This document shows positions 16,527-25,106 of a stretch of 39,636 bases of DNA, in pieces. The position numbers and the translations under genes are program-made. The DNA comes from Planctomycetaceae bacterium (GTDB taxonomy: Bacteria; Planctomycetota; Planctomycetia; Pirellulales; Thermoguttaceae): NCBI GenBank assembly GCA_031268995.1, contig JAIRWK010000317.1, positions 1 through 39,636 of the forward strand, given 5' to 3'. The stretch's first letter is position 1; each line of letters begins with the position of its first letter. The notes under the pieces are model-generated. The model searched no databases. It worked only from the letters and a program-made list of their open reading frames with translations, and was not told the DNA's origin.

Positions 16527-17624
16527 ATGCAAAAATCAATTCGATTTGATCGAAATATGCAACGGATACGGCGAATTTTAATTATATGTTTTTCAGATAC
16601 GGTTAATGTCGTGCAAGGTTTACCGATTTTGCCTACGCTCAGGTTGCGTTTTCCGCATGTTGAGCTTGCGTGGTTGACCGAAGAAACAAATTCGGCGTTA
16701 CTTAATAGGCTTCCTTCGCTTGACCGTTTAATTATTGTGAAAGATCGTTATTTGCATTCGTGGAGCGAGGCGATGCGGTTACGAAAACGTTTACGATCAT
16801 TCGCGCCGGACGTAACAATAGATTTGCAAAACCGATTCAAAAGTGCGTTTGCCGCGTGGATTTCAGGGGCAAACGTTCGTATCGGATTCGGTAACAATAA
16901 CGGTTACGAAATAAGCCGATGGTTAAATAATCGTCTTGTTGCAACAGATACCGATCATATTGTCGAGCAAAATTTGCAGCTTCTTCAAGCGTTGGGAATC
17001 TATGGTTCAAGTATAAATTTCGATCTGTTTGAGTGTGAGATTGACCGTTATTGTGCGCAAGGCATTTTGAATCGTAGCGGTTTGCATGGCAATTTTGCGA
17101 TTGTGTGTGTTGGTGCGGAGGCGGAGTATAAACTTTGGCGTGAGGAGCGTTATACGGAGTTGACGAATTATTTATCAGAGCAATGGAATTTGCCGTCTAT
17201 TGTGTGTTGGTCGAGTGAGGTGGATCGGAAATTTGCGGAACGAGTGGTGAGCGGGGTTGACGGAACGGCGATACTTGCGCCACCTATCACGCTCAACGAA
17301 TTTGCGGCGATTGCAAGACGGGCAACAATTGTAGTCGGTTCGGATTCCGCACAATTGCATATCGCCGCCGCAGTAGAAGCAAATTGTATCGGACTATTTG
17401 GCGCAACAGATGTAAAACGAAACGCGCCCTACGGAGAAAATAATTGCGCAATACAAAAATTGCCAAACAACGCACCACAAAATAAAAACTCACGAATACC
17501 AATGGACACAATCGATACAAAAACCGTTTACAATACTTGCGATAAAATGCTAGCCGATATCCTAGACCCGCCTAAAGTCATCCCAACAACACAAAAAACA
17601 ACAACAGGAAAAAAAGTCGCATAA
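16527..17624 (+). CDS. Glycosyltransferase family 9 (heptosyltransferase-like)
   Basis: The 365-residue protein shows the GT9 layout. The N-terminal Rossmann part has RRILIICFSDTVNVVQGLPI and FPHVELAWLTEE; PDVTIDLQNRFKSAF lies near residue 95. The C-terminal nucleotide-sugar domain carries VGSDSAQLHIAAA followed by CIGLFGAT (about 271-293), the conserved ADP-heptose/NDP-sugar site. Members add sugars to lipopolysaccharide core or other envelope glycans at the cytoplasmic face. Neither the ATG at 16527 nor the one at 16557 has a clear Shine-Dalgarno; the later start begins close to the conserved strand and is also plausible. A B hairpin follows the stop. Confidence 0.85.
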   Translation: MQKSIRFDRNMQRIRRILIICFSDTVNVVQGLPILPTLRLRFPHVELAWLTEETNSALLNRLPSLDRLIIVKDRYLHSWSEAMRLRKRLRSFAPDVTIDLQNRFKSAFAAWISGANVRIGFGNNNGYEISRWLNNRLVATDTDHIVEQNLQLLQALGIYGSSINFDLFECEIDRYCAQGILNRSGLHGNFAIVCVGAEAEYKLWREERYTELTNYLSEQWNLPSIVCWSSEVDRKFAERVVSGVDGTAILAPPITLNEFAAIARRATIVVGSDSAQLHIAAAVEANCIGLFGATDVKRNAPYGENNCAIQKLPNNAPQNKNSRIPMDTIDTKTVYNTCDKMLADILDPPKVIPTTQKTTTGKKVA

Positions 17625-17634
17625 TAAAAAAATC

Positions 17635-17722
17635 AGCACGCAGACAACACAGATTGGAAAAGATCAGATTTCGTTTTCAGATCTTGCGAATATCCTGACA
17701 AAATCTGCGTTATCTGCGTGCT
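17635..17722. repeat. Family B hairpin repeat
   Basis: Outer arms AGCACGCAGA/TCTGCGTGCT and inner stem AGATCAG/CAGATCT are present. It begins 11 bases after the glycosyltransferase stop. Confidence 0.8.
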
Positions 17723-17749
17723 TATTTTTTTAATCGTTTTAATACTATA

Positions 17750-17781
17750 TCGAAGCCTATCGCCTTGCTGGCTACGGTATA
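17750..17781 (+). repeat. Family A element, truncated
   Basis: Only the terminal CGAAGCCTATCGCC...GGCTACGGTATA end remains. It overlaps the end of the lipoprotein gene (stop near 17772). Confidence 0.7.
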
Positions 17782-18248
17782 ATCCTATCGCCAACACCGC
17801 CTCCGGTCTGTTTTGCTCTTTGGACGGTGATTTCCAAAGTTGCATTTTTACCTCGTATAACTTCAATATTTGGTGGTTTGGCGGACGATTCGGCGACTAA
17901 ATCTTCTTCGCCGTAGGCTGGAGCGGACGACACACTGATGGTGTAATTGCCAGCCGGAATCCCCGATTTATTCTCTGAGGTTTCCATAACAAAATTTCCG
18001 TTTGGACTAATCCGTCCTATAAACGATTCCGTATCCGTTGATAACATAACCGTACCGTTGGCTAAAGGATTTCCATCATCAAATTTGACATTTCCAGTCA
18101 AAGAGATATTTGAATTGCCGCAACCACAGACTAATACAATAACGAAAAAAGAGTAAAGTAAACGTTTAATAATAATTGTTGAAATTGTTGAAATTTTATA
18201 CCGAAGCCGGTATGGGCGGTAGGCTTCGCCCATAAACAATCGCTTCAC
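17772..18248 (-). CDS. Carboxypeptidase-regulatory-like lipoprotein, second cassette
   Basis: The protein resembles the lipoprotein at 7399 in length and order: hydrophobic segment, VLVCGC lipobox, then LTGNVKFDDGNPLANGTVML and IPAGNYTISVSSAP. It follows a DUF1559 gene on the same strand. No ATG, GTG or TTG occurs between the A element (ending about 18197) and the hydrophobic segment, so the only usual start codons in frame lie inside the A element. The repeat would then contribute about 17 N-terminal residues. The native start may have been displaced, or a rare start such as ATT is used. Envelope location is inferred from the lipobox. Confidence 0.72.
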   Translation of the reverse strand: MKRLFMGEAYRPYRLRYKISTISTIIIKRLLYSFFVIVLVCGCGNSNISLTGNVKFDDGNPLANGTVMLSTDTESFIGRISPNGNFVMETSENKSGIPAGNYTISVSSAPAYGEEDLVAESSAKPPNIEVIRGKNATLEITVQRAKQTGGGVGDRIIP

Positions 18249-18269
18249 GTTGTTGCGTTTGCGTGTTCT
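18197..18269 (-). repeat. Family A element, truncated, supplying a start codon
   Basis: The TATACCGAAGCCGG half is present and similarity stops at GTGTTC, next to the A2 element at 18271. It contains the in-frame ATG at 18248 of the lipoprotein ORF. Confidence 0.8.
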
Positions 18270-18270
18270 T

Positions 18271-18383
18271 TATACCGTAGCCGGGCTTCGCCCTTGAACA
18301 ACCGCTTCGCGATGCTACGCTTGCCCAACGCTCTGTGTTGTAGGTTTACCGTAGCTTCAGGAATTTTAAAACGGCTTGAGTAT
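18271..18383 (-). repeat. Family A2 element
   Basis: This copy shares both ends with family A. In the middle, a CCCAACGCTCTGTGTTGTAG segment replaces the usual GTGTTC region. It lies directly beside a truncated A copy. Confidence 0.75.
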
Positions 18384-18406
18384 GTCAATCAAAATGGTTC
18401 TGTAAT

Positions 18407-19537
18407 CTATGGCACAGTAACCACATTACCATCATTGGTACTGACCCAATTACATCCCATTGTTTGACTCAAATTTACCGAAAAACCGAACACGGAACCA
18501 TCCGCCCGAAGCATATTGCAAATGCCCGGATGCGAACTTCCGAAACCATGTGTGAACCAACCTCCTGCATAAGGTTTTGTATGTGATGCAATTGGAGTAC
18601 GATTGCCAACTGACGGATTCTGTACCATTGCGAAATGTGATCGCGGTAAAGAAATTGATTTGGATTCTGTATTATTTGCCGCGATAATTTGACAATCAAG
18701 GCTTCCTAAATCTGTACCAATGGCAGATTTTTCGCAACTTGTTTGTTTACCGGTGGCAAGATAACGTTCACCCATTAAGATTTGATTACTTGTTCCGTCG
18801 CTCAACCAAGAAAAGGAATCACGCCATTCAGGTCTATCCATTGTGCCGCTTGCTATCCGAACAGGACCGAGTTCAAGAGTTACATCTGCATCAAATAGCA
18901 CCCAATTCTTGTGATTGTAGTACCTTGCCCAAGCGTAATCTGTCAACATTCCAGCTCCACCGTCAGGTGCTTCCGTTATTCGTTGCGCTTTGGTACGTCT
19001 GGACGGGCAATACAAACTATTCACACTTTTGAAAGCATCTTTGTTGTCAACACGATCTTTCCACCATGTTCCGGTAATATTTTTACCAAGTTTTCCGGCA
19101 TTGTTGTTGTCCTTGTCGGGCAACGAAACAAAGTAGTCGTACAAAGGTTGCTGTTCTTGGTAAGGTAATAGCAAGATGTAGAAACTGGCACCATTAACTG
19201 CGATACATGACGGCGGTAATCCGTTTTGTGTATCGTGAAAATTGTGGACAGTCAGTCCCAATTGCTTGAGATTGTTACTACATTGAATCCGTCGCGCCGC
19301 CTCACGTGCAGCTTGTACCGCTGGCAATAATAACGCGATTAACACACCGATAATCGCAATAACTACCAGCAGTTCGACGCGATTGAAAGCTTCTCGTTTA
19401 ACTCTACTTAGTCCCCCCCCCCCCCCTATCTTAACATGCCTTTTAGGGAATAAATGAAATATTTCCCGACATATTTTGATGATTTGGAATGGGGATATTA
19501 GCAGAGTACAGTCAAATGAAAATTGACGTTTTGACAT
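18407..19537 (-). CDS. DUF1559 pseudopilin-like protein with an in-ORF poly-G tract, second cassette
   Basis: From the ATG at 19537 the product has 376 residues. This start has a strong AAAGGAG six bases upstream; the longer ORF upstream is not supported. The hydrophobic [20 protein letters not shown] segment followed by [14 protein letters not shown] marks DUF1559, and [11 protein letters not shown] near the C-terminus is the conserved family end. The prepilin motif is atypical: AFNRVELL instead of AFTLVELL. GGGGG (38-42) just upstream is encoded by 14 consecutive G. Four CTTAAY hexamers precede the gene at 11-bp spacing. It is paired with the lipoprotein gene 17772-18248, as in the first cassette. 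Confidence 0.88.
   Translation of the reverse strand: MSKRQFSFDCTLLISPFQIIKICREIFHLFPKRHVKIGGGGGLSRVKREAFNRVELLVVIAIIGVLIALLLPAVQAAREAARRIQCSNNLKQLGLTVHNFHDTQNGLPPSCIAVNGASFYILLLPYQEQQPLYDYFVSLPDKDNNNAGKLGKNITGTWWKDRVDNKDAFKSVNSLYCPSRRTKAQRITEAPDGGAGMLTDYAWARYYNHKNWVLFDADVTLELGPVRIASGTMDRPEWRDSFSWLSDGTSNQILMGERYLATGKQTSCEKSAIGTDLGSLDCQIIAANNTESKSISLPRSHFAMVQNPSVGNRTPIASHTKPYAGGWFTHGFGSSHPGICNMLRADGSVFGFSVNLSQTMGCNWVSTNDGNVVTVP
19413..19426 (-). repeat. Homopolymer G14 tract within the second DUF1559 ORF
   Basis: Fourteen consecutive C on the plus strand form a G14 run between a well-supported start codon and the prepilin motif. A one-base slip would abolish the product. Confidence 0.9.
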
Positions 19538-19666
19538 TTTAATTTCTCCTTTAAGAAATTTGAAAACTGGAAATAGTTTGGCAACAGTTGCCAAACTTTT
19601 TGGAAAACACAACAAGTCATACCACAGACTTTCCCTTGTGTCCGCCAATAATTTTACTTCCAATAT

Positions 19667-19705
19667 GTTAAGAAAATATTAAGAGAATATTAAGATTGCG
19701 TTAAG
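19667..19705 (-). promoter_or_regulatory. Four tandem CTTAAY hexamers at 11-bp spacing, candidate OmpR/PhoB-type site
   Basis: On the plus strand RTTAAG occurs at 19667, 19678, 19689 and 19700, each exactly 11 bases apart. Direct hexamers with one helical turn spacing are the usual binding layout of OmpR/PhoB-family response regulators. The array ends about 130 bases upstream of the DUF1559 start at 19537, and a TAAAAT that could serve as a -10 box lies about 10 bases downstream of it. The regulator itself is not in the window. Confidence 0.45.
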
Positions 19706-19812
19706 TTTTAAAATTTTTTCTGTATTCTCAAATAACACCTAAAATGAAAATTCACCAGACAAATATACCAAAGAAAATTTCCCAATATCTTTTACCTTAT
19801 CCTGTTTAAAGA

Positions 19813-19917
19813 ATCAGCACGCAGACGACGCAGATTGTTAAAGATATTCGCGAGATCAGATTTTATTTTCCGATCTTGCGATTATCCTTACAAAATCGCG
19901 TTATCTGCGTGCTGATT
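19813..19917. repeat. Family B hairpin repeat
   Basis: AATCAGCACGCAGACGACGC and its inverse GCGTTATCTGCGTGCTGATT frame the repeat. It ends about 15 bases from the deacetylase stop codon. Confidence 0.8.
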
Positions 19918-19932
19918 TTTAAATGTGTTAAC

Positions 19933-20772
19933 TCAATGATGTAGGTGCAAAATGTTTTTTATTGTTGTGAAATTGAAGTCGTTTAGTAGTTTTGTTAATC
20001 TTTGAGACGTGCGTTTTAGATTTAGGTAATGTCTGAAACGACTTTTCAACGGCGCGTTTGGTATGCGGGGTTGGTCGGGGTCTAGCTCCCAAGGATGAAT
20101 GTAAAACACAAACGGCATATCTTGTTTGTTCACCGAACGCAAACACATTTTTGTTACAAAATATGGAAAAAACCTAAAATAACCACCGCCGCTAACCGGT
20201 AAATTTTGCCCAAAATATCTCACAACAGCAGGCGGAAATTCTTGAATCGAACCCGCAACCGTTTCTATTGTGTGAATTTCCCGCGGCGCGTCAGCGTTGC
20301 CGTGCAAGTCGTGATGAATTGGGAAAACACTGCTGTCGTATTTGTAACCAGCCTCCGCCAAAATTTCATGCGCCCACGACGTACGCTTGACAATAGAAAA
20401 ACTCGGCGCACGAAAACCAATTACCTCTTGTCCAGATTGGCTGATCAATATTTGACGCGCCCGCACAACATCCTCGCGAAACTCAGATTCCGTTTGCTCG
20501 TAAACAAGACGATGACAAAAACCATGAGAAGCAATTTCATGCCCACGAGAAACTATCTCCGGCACAAGCTCAGGATACCGCTCCGCCACCCAACCAAGAA
20601 CAAAAAACGTCGCCTTGACCGGCTCAGCCAGCGCATCAAATATATCAAGAACTCTCCGCGTATTGGCTACAACTCGCGACTCCCAATTGCCCCAATCACC
20701 AAAAGAAATTATCCGCGAAAACGCACCAACTTGATAATAATCCTCAACATCCACCGAAAAAGCATTTTGCAT
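19933..20772 (-). CDS. XrtA-system-type polysaccharide deacetylase (DUF3473-containing)
   Basis: From the ATG at 20772 the product has 279 residues; a TTG five codons earlier is the alternative. NAFSVDVEDYYQVGAF at the N-terminus carries the catalytic/metal Asp pair of the NodB fold. KATFFVLGWVAERYPELV is followed by GHEIASHGFCH with the metal-binding His pair, then GFRAPSFS. The C-terminal part (GGGYFRFFPYFV, VFYIHPWELDPDQPR) is typical of DUF3473 in deacetylases linked to exosortase/PEP-CTERM exopolysaccharide loci. It probably removes N-acetyl groups from an extracellular or periplasmic glycan. No exosortase or EPS genes are adjacent. Confidence 0.87.
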   Translation of the reverse strand: MQNAFSVDVEDYYQVGAFSRIISFGDWGNWESRVVANTRRVLDIFDALAEPVKATFFVLGWVAERYPELVPEIVSRGHEIASHGFCHRLVYEQTESEFREDVVRARQILISQSGQEVIGFRAPSFSIVKRTSWAHEILAEAGYKYDSSVFPIHHDLHGNADAPREIHTIETVAGSIQEFPPAVVRYFGQNLPVSGGGYFRFFPYFVTKMCLRSVNKQDMPFVFYIHPWELDPDQPRIPNAPLKSRFRHYLNLKRTSQRLTKLLNDFNFTTIKNILHLHH

Positions 20773-20808
20773 AGTACAAACCGACAATTACAACATGGCA
20801 AACATAAA

Positions 20809-20892
20809 ACGCAGACTCTAAAAAGCAATCGCAGATCAGATTTCATTTTCTGATCTTGCGAATATACTTTTCAAATTGCGTCGTCTGCGTGC
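20809..20892. repeat. Family B hairpin repeat
   Basis: Inner stem AGATCAG/CTGATCT with a 10-base loop, between ACGCAGAC and GTCTGCGT arms. It lies about 30 bases past the rplS stop and may end its transcript. Confidence 0.75.
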
Positions 20893-20923
20893 CAAAAATT
20901 TATTATCCGTTCACCGACAAATT

Positions 20924-21391
20924 TTATTCAACTGATGTGGTTGAAGTTTGTGTTGTGGTTGCGACGGCTGCTTTTTTCTTGCCTTTTGAGCCGCGTTTTT
21001 TTGTCTTCTGGACAACAGTCTCATCAACCTTACGCTTGACAATTCTCTCTTTGAGCCGCACCGCCTTACCAACACGATCACGCAGAAAATACAGTTTTGC
21101 CCGATGCACAACCGCACTGCGTACCGTTTCGATTTTTGCGATTCGCGGTGAATGTATTGCGAACTTCCGCTCAACACCTTCGCCAGCAACAATACGCCTA
21201 ACCGTAAACATCTCGCGTGTCCCGCTACCGCTACGCGCTATCACAACTCCGTTGAATAACTGTATGCGTTCCTTTTCGCCCTCAAGAATACGACAATGAA
21301 CATTGACCGTGTCCCCAATCTCAAATTCGCTAACCTCCGACGCGGGTTTGACACAATTCGCCTCGACAAGCCTCAATACTTGATCACTCAT
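20924..21391 (-). CDS. rplS: 50S ribosomal protein L19
   Basis: The 155-residue protein has the full L19 core: FEIGDTVNVHCRILEGEKER, IQLFNGVVIARSGSG, TFTVRR-like MFTVRRI, VERKFAIHSPRIAKIE and RAKLYFLRDR. L19 binds 23S rRNA at the subunit interface. A basic and then Thr/Val-rich tail (about 120-155) extends beyond the usual length of about 115. It is a single gene here, without the common rpsP-rimM-trmD neighbours. Confidence 0.97.
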   Translation of the reverse strand: MSDQVLRLVEANCVKPASEVSEFEIGDTVNVHCRILEGEKERIQLFNGVVIARSGSGTREMFTVRRIVAGEGVERKFAIHSPRIAKIETVRSAVVHRAKLYFLRDRVGKAVRLKERIVKRKVDETVVQKTKKRGSKGKKKAAVATTTQTSTTSVE

Positions 21392-21582
21392 TTCGTTAAT
21401 CCTCCAAAATTTATTCCAATATTCTCCAACCCCAAAAATACCACAAAAACCAGCACAAATAAAAGGCTTCGGGAATCTTTACGCAGTACAGTAAACAACT
21501 TGATCACGGTACAAAATTTCCACACAACACAGAAGAGTCGACCATTTTAACACACACCGCCAACACGACAAGCCCCCAACTT

Positions 21583-21678
21583 CCTATTTGCCAAAAACAA
21601 ATTATTTTCAAATTTGGTCGATTTTATTCGATAGAAATCGACCAAATTCGAATAAAATCAACTTTTAGAAATTCTCCT
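21583..21678 (+). repeat. Family F palindrome
   Basis: GGTCGATTT and AAATCGACC form a stem around TATTCGATAG. Flanking TTTGCCAAAAACAAATTATT and TTTTAGAAATTCTCC are shared with 26050-26150. Confidence 0.75.
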
Positions 21679-21696
21679 GTCTTCCTAAATTTTCAT

Positions 21697-21782
21697 CACG
21701 AAAAGCACGAAAGTTACGAAAGACACGAAAGTGGAATTTAAAACCTTTTCGTGCTTTTCGTAATTTTCGTGCCTTTCGTGTT
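21697..21782. repeat. Family C hairpin (CACGAAA words)
   Basis: Tandem CACGAAA-type words are followed by TTTCGTGCTTTTCGTAATTT and TTTCGTG words, forming a long imperfect hairpin. Confidence 0.75.
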
Positions 21783-21872
21783 AAAAAAATCTCCCATTTT
21801 CGTGATTGTTTGGGCGTAGTCTTGTTTTTGTTTTTGTGTCTGCTAGAATCCTTCAACTTGTTTGGGGGTAAT

Positions 21873-21974
21873 TATACTCAAGCTGTTTTAAAATTCACTA
21901 AGCTGGACACGCAAGCGCAACAACGTGAAGCGGTTGTTTAGGGGCGACACCTATCGCCTACCGGCTACGGTATA
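21873..21974 (+). repeat. Family A element
   Basis: Full-length 102-bp copy ending 26 bases upstream of the purL start. Confidence 0.9.
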
Positions 21975-22000
21975 GAAACAAAAAGGAATACATATATTTT

Positions 22001-25000
22001 ATGCTTTGGGAAATAACTATTCTGCCAGCGGATAGCCAACTCGATATACACGGTGCCGCCATAACACACGATGCCACCGATCTCGGCTTCACTGATCTGA
22101 AAATCAATTCCGCCTACGGATACTTGATCGAAGGGAATTGCTCCGAACAACAAATCCACAACATCACCGAAAATTTGCTCGCAGATAAAATCGTTGCCAA
22201 AACCAATATCCGCAAAATTGAGCCGACCCCAATTGATCAAAACCCAAAAACACAACCCGACAATATTATCTACATATTGCCCAAGGTCGGCGTAACCGAT
22301 ACTGTTGCCGAAAACGTTAAACAAGTTATGGAAGATTGGGGAATCAACGCCCGCGCCGTTAGAACCTTCAAAAAATACTACATCACAAGCTCAAATAAAA
22401 ATAACATAAAAGGAATTATTGCAGATTCGGTCGATTGTCAGTCGATAGAAAACGACCAAAATCGACCGAAATCTGTTTTCAAAAATTCACTGGAATTACT
22501 CGCGACAAAATTGCTCGCGAACGATGCAGTTGAACAAGTCGTTTTTGGTGAATTGCCATTCGATCACTTGTTGCCCAACCCCATAACATCACAATCACAA
22601 TACGACGAAATTGCCCTCAAACAAAATTTGCCACACTCCCACTCCGAACATAAATTTGACCTGATCACCGTCCCACTCCTCAATATGAACGATCAGGAAC
22701 TCCTACTCCTCAGCACAAATAAACAACTTTACTTGTCCCTCGCCGAATTGCAAACAATTAAATCCGAATTTCATAAACTCGACCGTAACCCCACCGATAT
22801 TGAACTCGAAACAATCGCCCAAACTTGGAGCGAACATTGCTCCCACAAAACCCTCGCCGGACACATCCACTACACCAAACATAACCCCGACGGAACAACC
22901 ACTACACGCATGTTCAATAACATGCTCAAAGAAACCATCTTCGCCGCAACCGAAAAACTAATCGCCGAAAACCCATACATCGCTAAACATTGCATCAGCG
23001 TCTTCTCCGATAACGCCGGTATCGTCGCCTTCGACAATAACTACAACGTTTGCTTCAAAGTCGAAACCCACAACCACCCGTCCGCCCTCGAACCCTACGG
23101 CGGCGCAAATACCGGACTCGGCGGCGTAATCAGAGACCCTATGGGTACAGGTCTCGGCGCAAAACCAATCGCAAACACAAACGTATTCTGCTTCGCACCA
23201 CCCAATACCACCGATGATAAAATCCCCACCGGCGTTTTGCACCCACGCCGAATCATGAAAGGTGTCGTCGCCGGCGTCCGAGACTACGGTAACAGAATGG
23301 GCATCCCAACCGTCAACGGCGCAGTCTATTTCGATGAACGATACCTCAATAACCCACTCGTCTTTTGCGGTAACATAGGGATATTGCCCAAAAATAAATC
23401 CTTCAAATCAACACAACATAACGACCTCATCGTAGTCGTCGGAGGTAAAACCGGTCGAGACGGCATACACGGCGCAACCTTCAGTAGCACCGAATTAACA
23501 AGCGAAAGCGAATCCGTGTCCGGCGGCGCAGTACAAATCGGTAACGCCATAACAGAAAAAATGGTTCTCGACATAATGTTAATAGCACGCGATCAAGAAT
23601 TGTATAATGCTGTTACAGATTGCGGCGCAGGAGGATTGTCCAGCGCAATCGGCGAAATGGGAGAAAAAATAGGCGCAACCGTCGAATTGTCAAACACTCC
23701 CCTAAAATACGAAGGACTAACCTACTCCGAAATATGGATATCAGAATCCCAAGAACGAATGGTATTCGCCGTACCAGCCGAAAAATGGGAAAAATTCAAA
23801 AAACTTTGCAACTCCGAAAACGTTGAAGCAACCGCACTGGGAAAATTCGAACCAACCGGAAAACTAATATTGAAATTCCACAACCAAATCGTCGCAAATA
23901 TCAATATGGAATTTCTACACAAAGGACGACCACCAGTCATAAGAAAAGCAATATACTCTCAACCTTACACAAAACTAAATGCTACGGAAAATAATGTTGC
24001 GGAAAATAATTTGCCCAATAATACCACTTGCAAAAAAAATAATAAAACCGGCGAATCCTACCTGTCCGACCTCAAACAAATACTAAGCTCCCCCAACATC
24101 GCCAGCAAACATTGGATCATCCGACAGTACGATCACGAAGTTCAAGGCGGAAGCATCATCAAACCACTCATCGGCTTAAATAACGACGCACCAAGCGACG
24201 CAGCTGTTGTTCGACCACTCCTCAACTCACGCAAAGGATTGGTAATCGCTTGCGGAATGAACCCACTCTTCGGAGACCTCGACATCTACCGCATGGCAGC
24301 CTCCGGCATCGATGAAGCCATCCGAAACGCCATCGCCGTCGGTGCAGAATTGCAATCAATCGTCATCCTCGATAACTTCTGTTGGGGAAATACCGAAAAA
24401 CCAGAAACATTAGGTAGCCTGGTCGAAGCCGCTATCGCTTGTTACGACACTTCCGTCGGATTCGGTACACCATTCATCAGCGGTAAAGATAGCCTAAATA
24501 ACGAATTTCGTACACTAGACAAAAAAAATGCCGCCATCCCGCCAACATTGCTAATCTCAGCAATGGGACAAATAAACGACATCGCAAATTGCATAACAAT
24601 GGACCTCAAACAAAAAAATAATATACTCTACCAAATCGGCACAACAAAAAATGAACTCGGAGGCTCACACTTCGCAATACTACACAACCTCAAAAACAAT
24701 ACCACCCCAACTCTCGATATCCCAACCGCACGAAAACTCTACGAATCCTTGAATACCGCCGTTTACGAAGGATTGGTCGAAAGCTTGCACGACTTGAGCG
24801 AAGGGGGATTAGCCGTCGCCATCGCCGAAATGTGCTTCGGAGGAAACCTAGGCGCAACCCTAAATAATAACCTCGACGAAATAACTCTATTCAGCGAATC
24901 AAATAGCAGATTCGTTGCCGAAATTCACCCAAATAACACCACAAAATTCGAATCCATCTTCAACTCACAACCAATCAAAAAAATCGGTTACGTAACAGAT

Positions 25001-25087
25001 AAAAAACAAATCCAGTTCGGAAATCTATTCACCGCACAAATCAACGAACTAAAAAACGCTTGGCAATCAACTCTAGATTTCAAATAA
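22001..25087 (+). CDS. purL: Phosphoribosylformylglycinamidine synthase, PurL with PurS-like N-terminus
   Basis: The 1028-residue enzyme converts FGAR to FGAM in purine synthesis. Residues 1-135 resemble PurS-type modules (MLWEITILPA, IYILPKVGVTDTVAENV). The synthetase core begins near 260 with WSEHCSHKTLAGHI, then ETHNHPSALEPYGGANTGLG, GGKTGRDGIHGATFSS, and in the second half HEVQGG and LHDLSEGGLAVAIAE. There is no C-terminal glutaminase domain, so a separate PurQ must exist elsewhere. Residues about 141-164 are encoded by an F palindrome in frame. Third codon positions favour C and A, unlike the neighbouring minus-strand genes. Confidence 0.95.
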   Translation: MLWEITILPADSQLDIHGAAITHDATDLGFTDLKINSAYGYLIEGNCSEQQIHNITENLLADKIVAKTNIRKIEPTPIDQNPKTQPDNIIYILPKVGVTDTVAENVKQVMEDWGINARAVRTFKKYYITSSNKNNIKGIIADSVDCQSIENDQNRPKSVFKNSLELLATKLLANDAVEQVVFGELPFDHLLPNPITSQSQYDEIALKQNLPHSHSEHKFDLITVPLLNMNDQELLLLSTNKQLYLSLAELQTIKSEFHKLDRNPTDIELETIAQTWSEHCSHKTLAGHIHYTKHNPDGTTTTRMFNNMLKETIFAATEKLIAENPYIAKHCISVFSDNAGIVAFDNNYNVCFKVETHNHPSALEPYGGANTGLGGVIRDPMGTGLGAKPIANTNVFCFAPPNTTDDKIPTGVLHPRRIMKGVVAGVRDYGNRMGIPTVNGAVYFDERYLNNPLVFCGNIGILPKNKSFKSTQHNDLIVVVGGKTGRDGIHGATFSSTELTSESESVSGGAVQIGNAITEKMVLDIMLIARDQELYNAVTDCGAGGLSSAIGEMGEKIGATVELSNTPLKYEGLTYSEIWISESQERMVFAVPAEKWEKFKKLCNSENVEATALGKFEPTGKLILKFHNQIVANINMEFLHKGRPPVIRKAIYSQPYTKLNATENNVAENNLPNNTTCKKNNKTGESYLSDLKQILSSPNIASKHWIIRQYDHEVQGGSIIKPLIGLNNDAPSDAAVVRPLLNSRKGLVIACGMNPLFGDLDIYRMAASGIDEAIRNAIAVGAELQSIVILDNFCWGNTEKPETLGSLVEAAIACYDTSVGFGTPFISGKDSLNNEFRTLDKKNAAIPPTLLISAMGQINDIANCITMDLKQKNNILYQIGTTKNELGGSHFAILHNLKNNTTPTLDIPTARKLYESLNTAVYEGLVESLHDLSEGGLAVAIAEMCFGGNLGATLNNNLDEITLFSESNSRFVAEIHPNNTTKFESIFNSQPIKKIGYVTDKKQIQFGNLFTAQINELKNAWQSTLDFK
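22423..22492 (+). repeat. Family F palindrome inside purL
   Basis: GGTCGATTGTCAGTCGATAG followed by AAAACGACCAAAATCGA matches the F core at 21619-21655 at about 30 of 36 positions by eye. It is translated in frame as the linker around residues 141-164. Confidence 0.7.
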
Positions 25088-25106
25088 AGAAAAGAGGATT
25101 TTTAAA

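Larger units (their letters stand above)
19538..19932. other. Spacer with the second DUF1559 promoter region and a B hairpin
   Basis: No gene is seen. It contains the tandem CTTAAY array (19667-19705) and the B hairpin past the deacetylase stop (19813-19917). Confidence 0.6.
21392..22000. other. Spacer filled with F, C and A repeats
   Basis: About 600 bases between the divergent rplS and purL genes without a credible ORF. It holds an F palindrome, a C hairpin and an A element just before purL. Confidence 0.7.

Noticed and set aside
19538-19663. Longer N-terminus for the second DUF1559 protein
   Set aside because: The ATG at 19537 has a strong AAAGGAG; the upstream 42 codons cover the expected leader and have no start signal.
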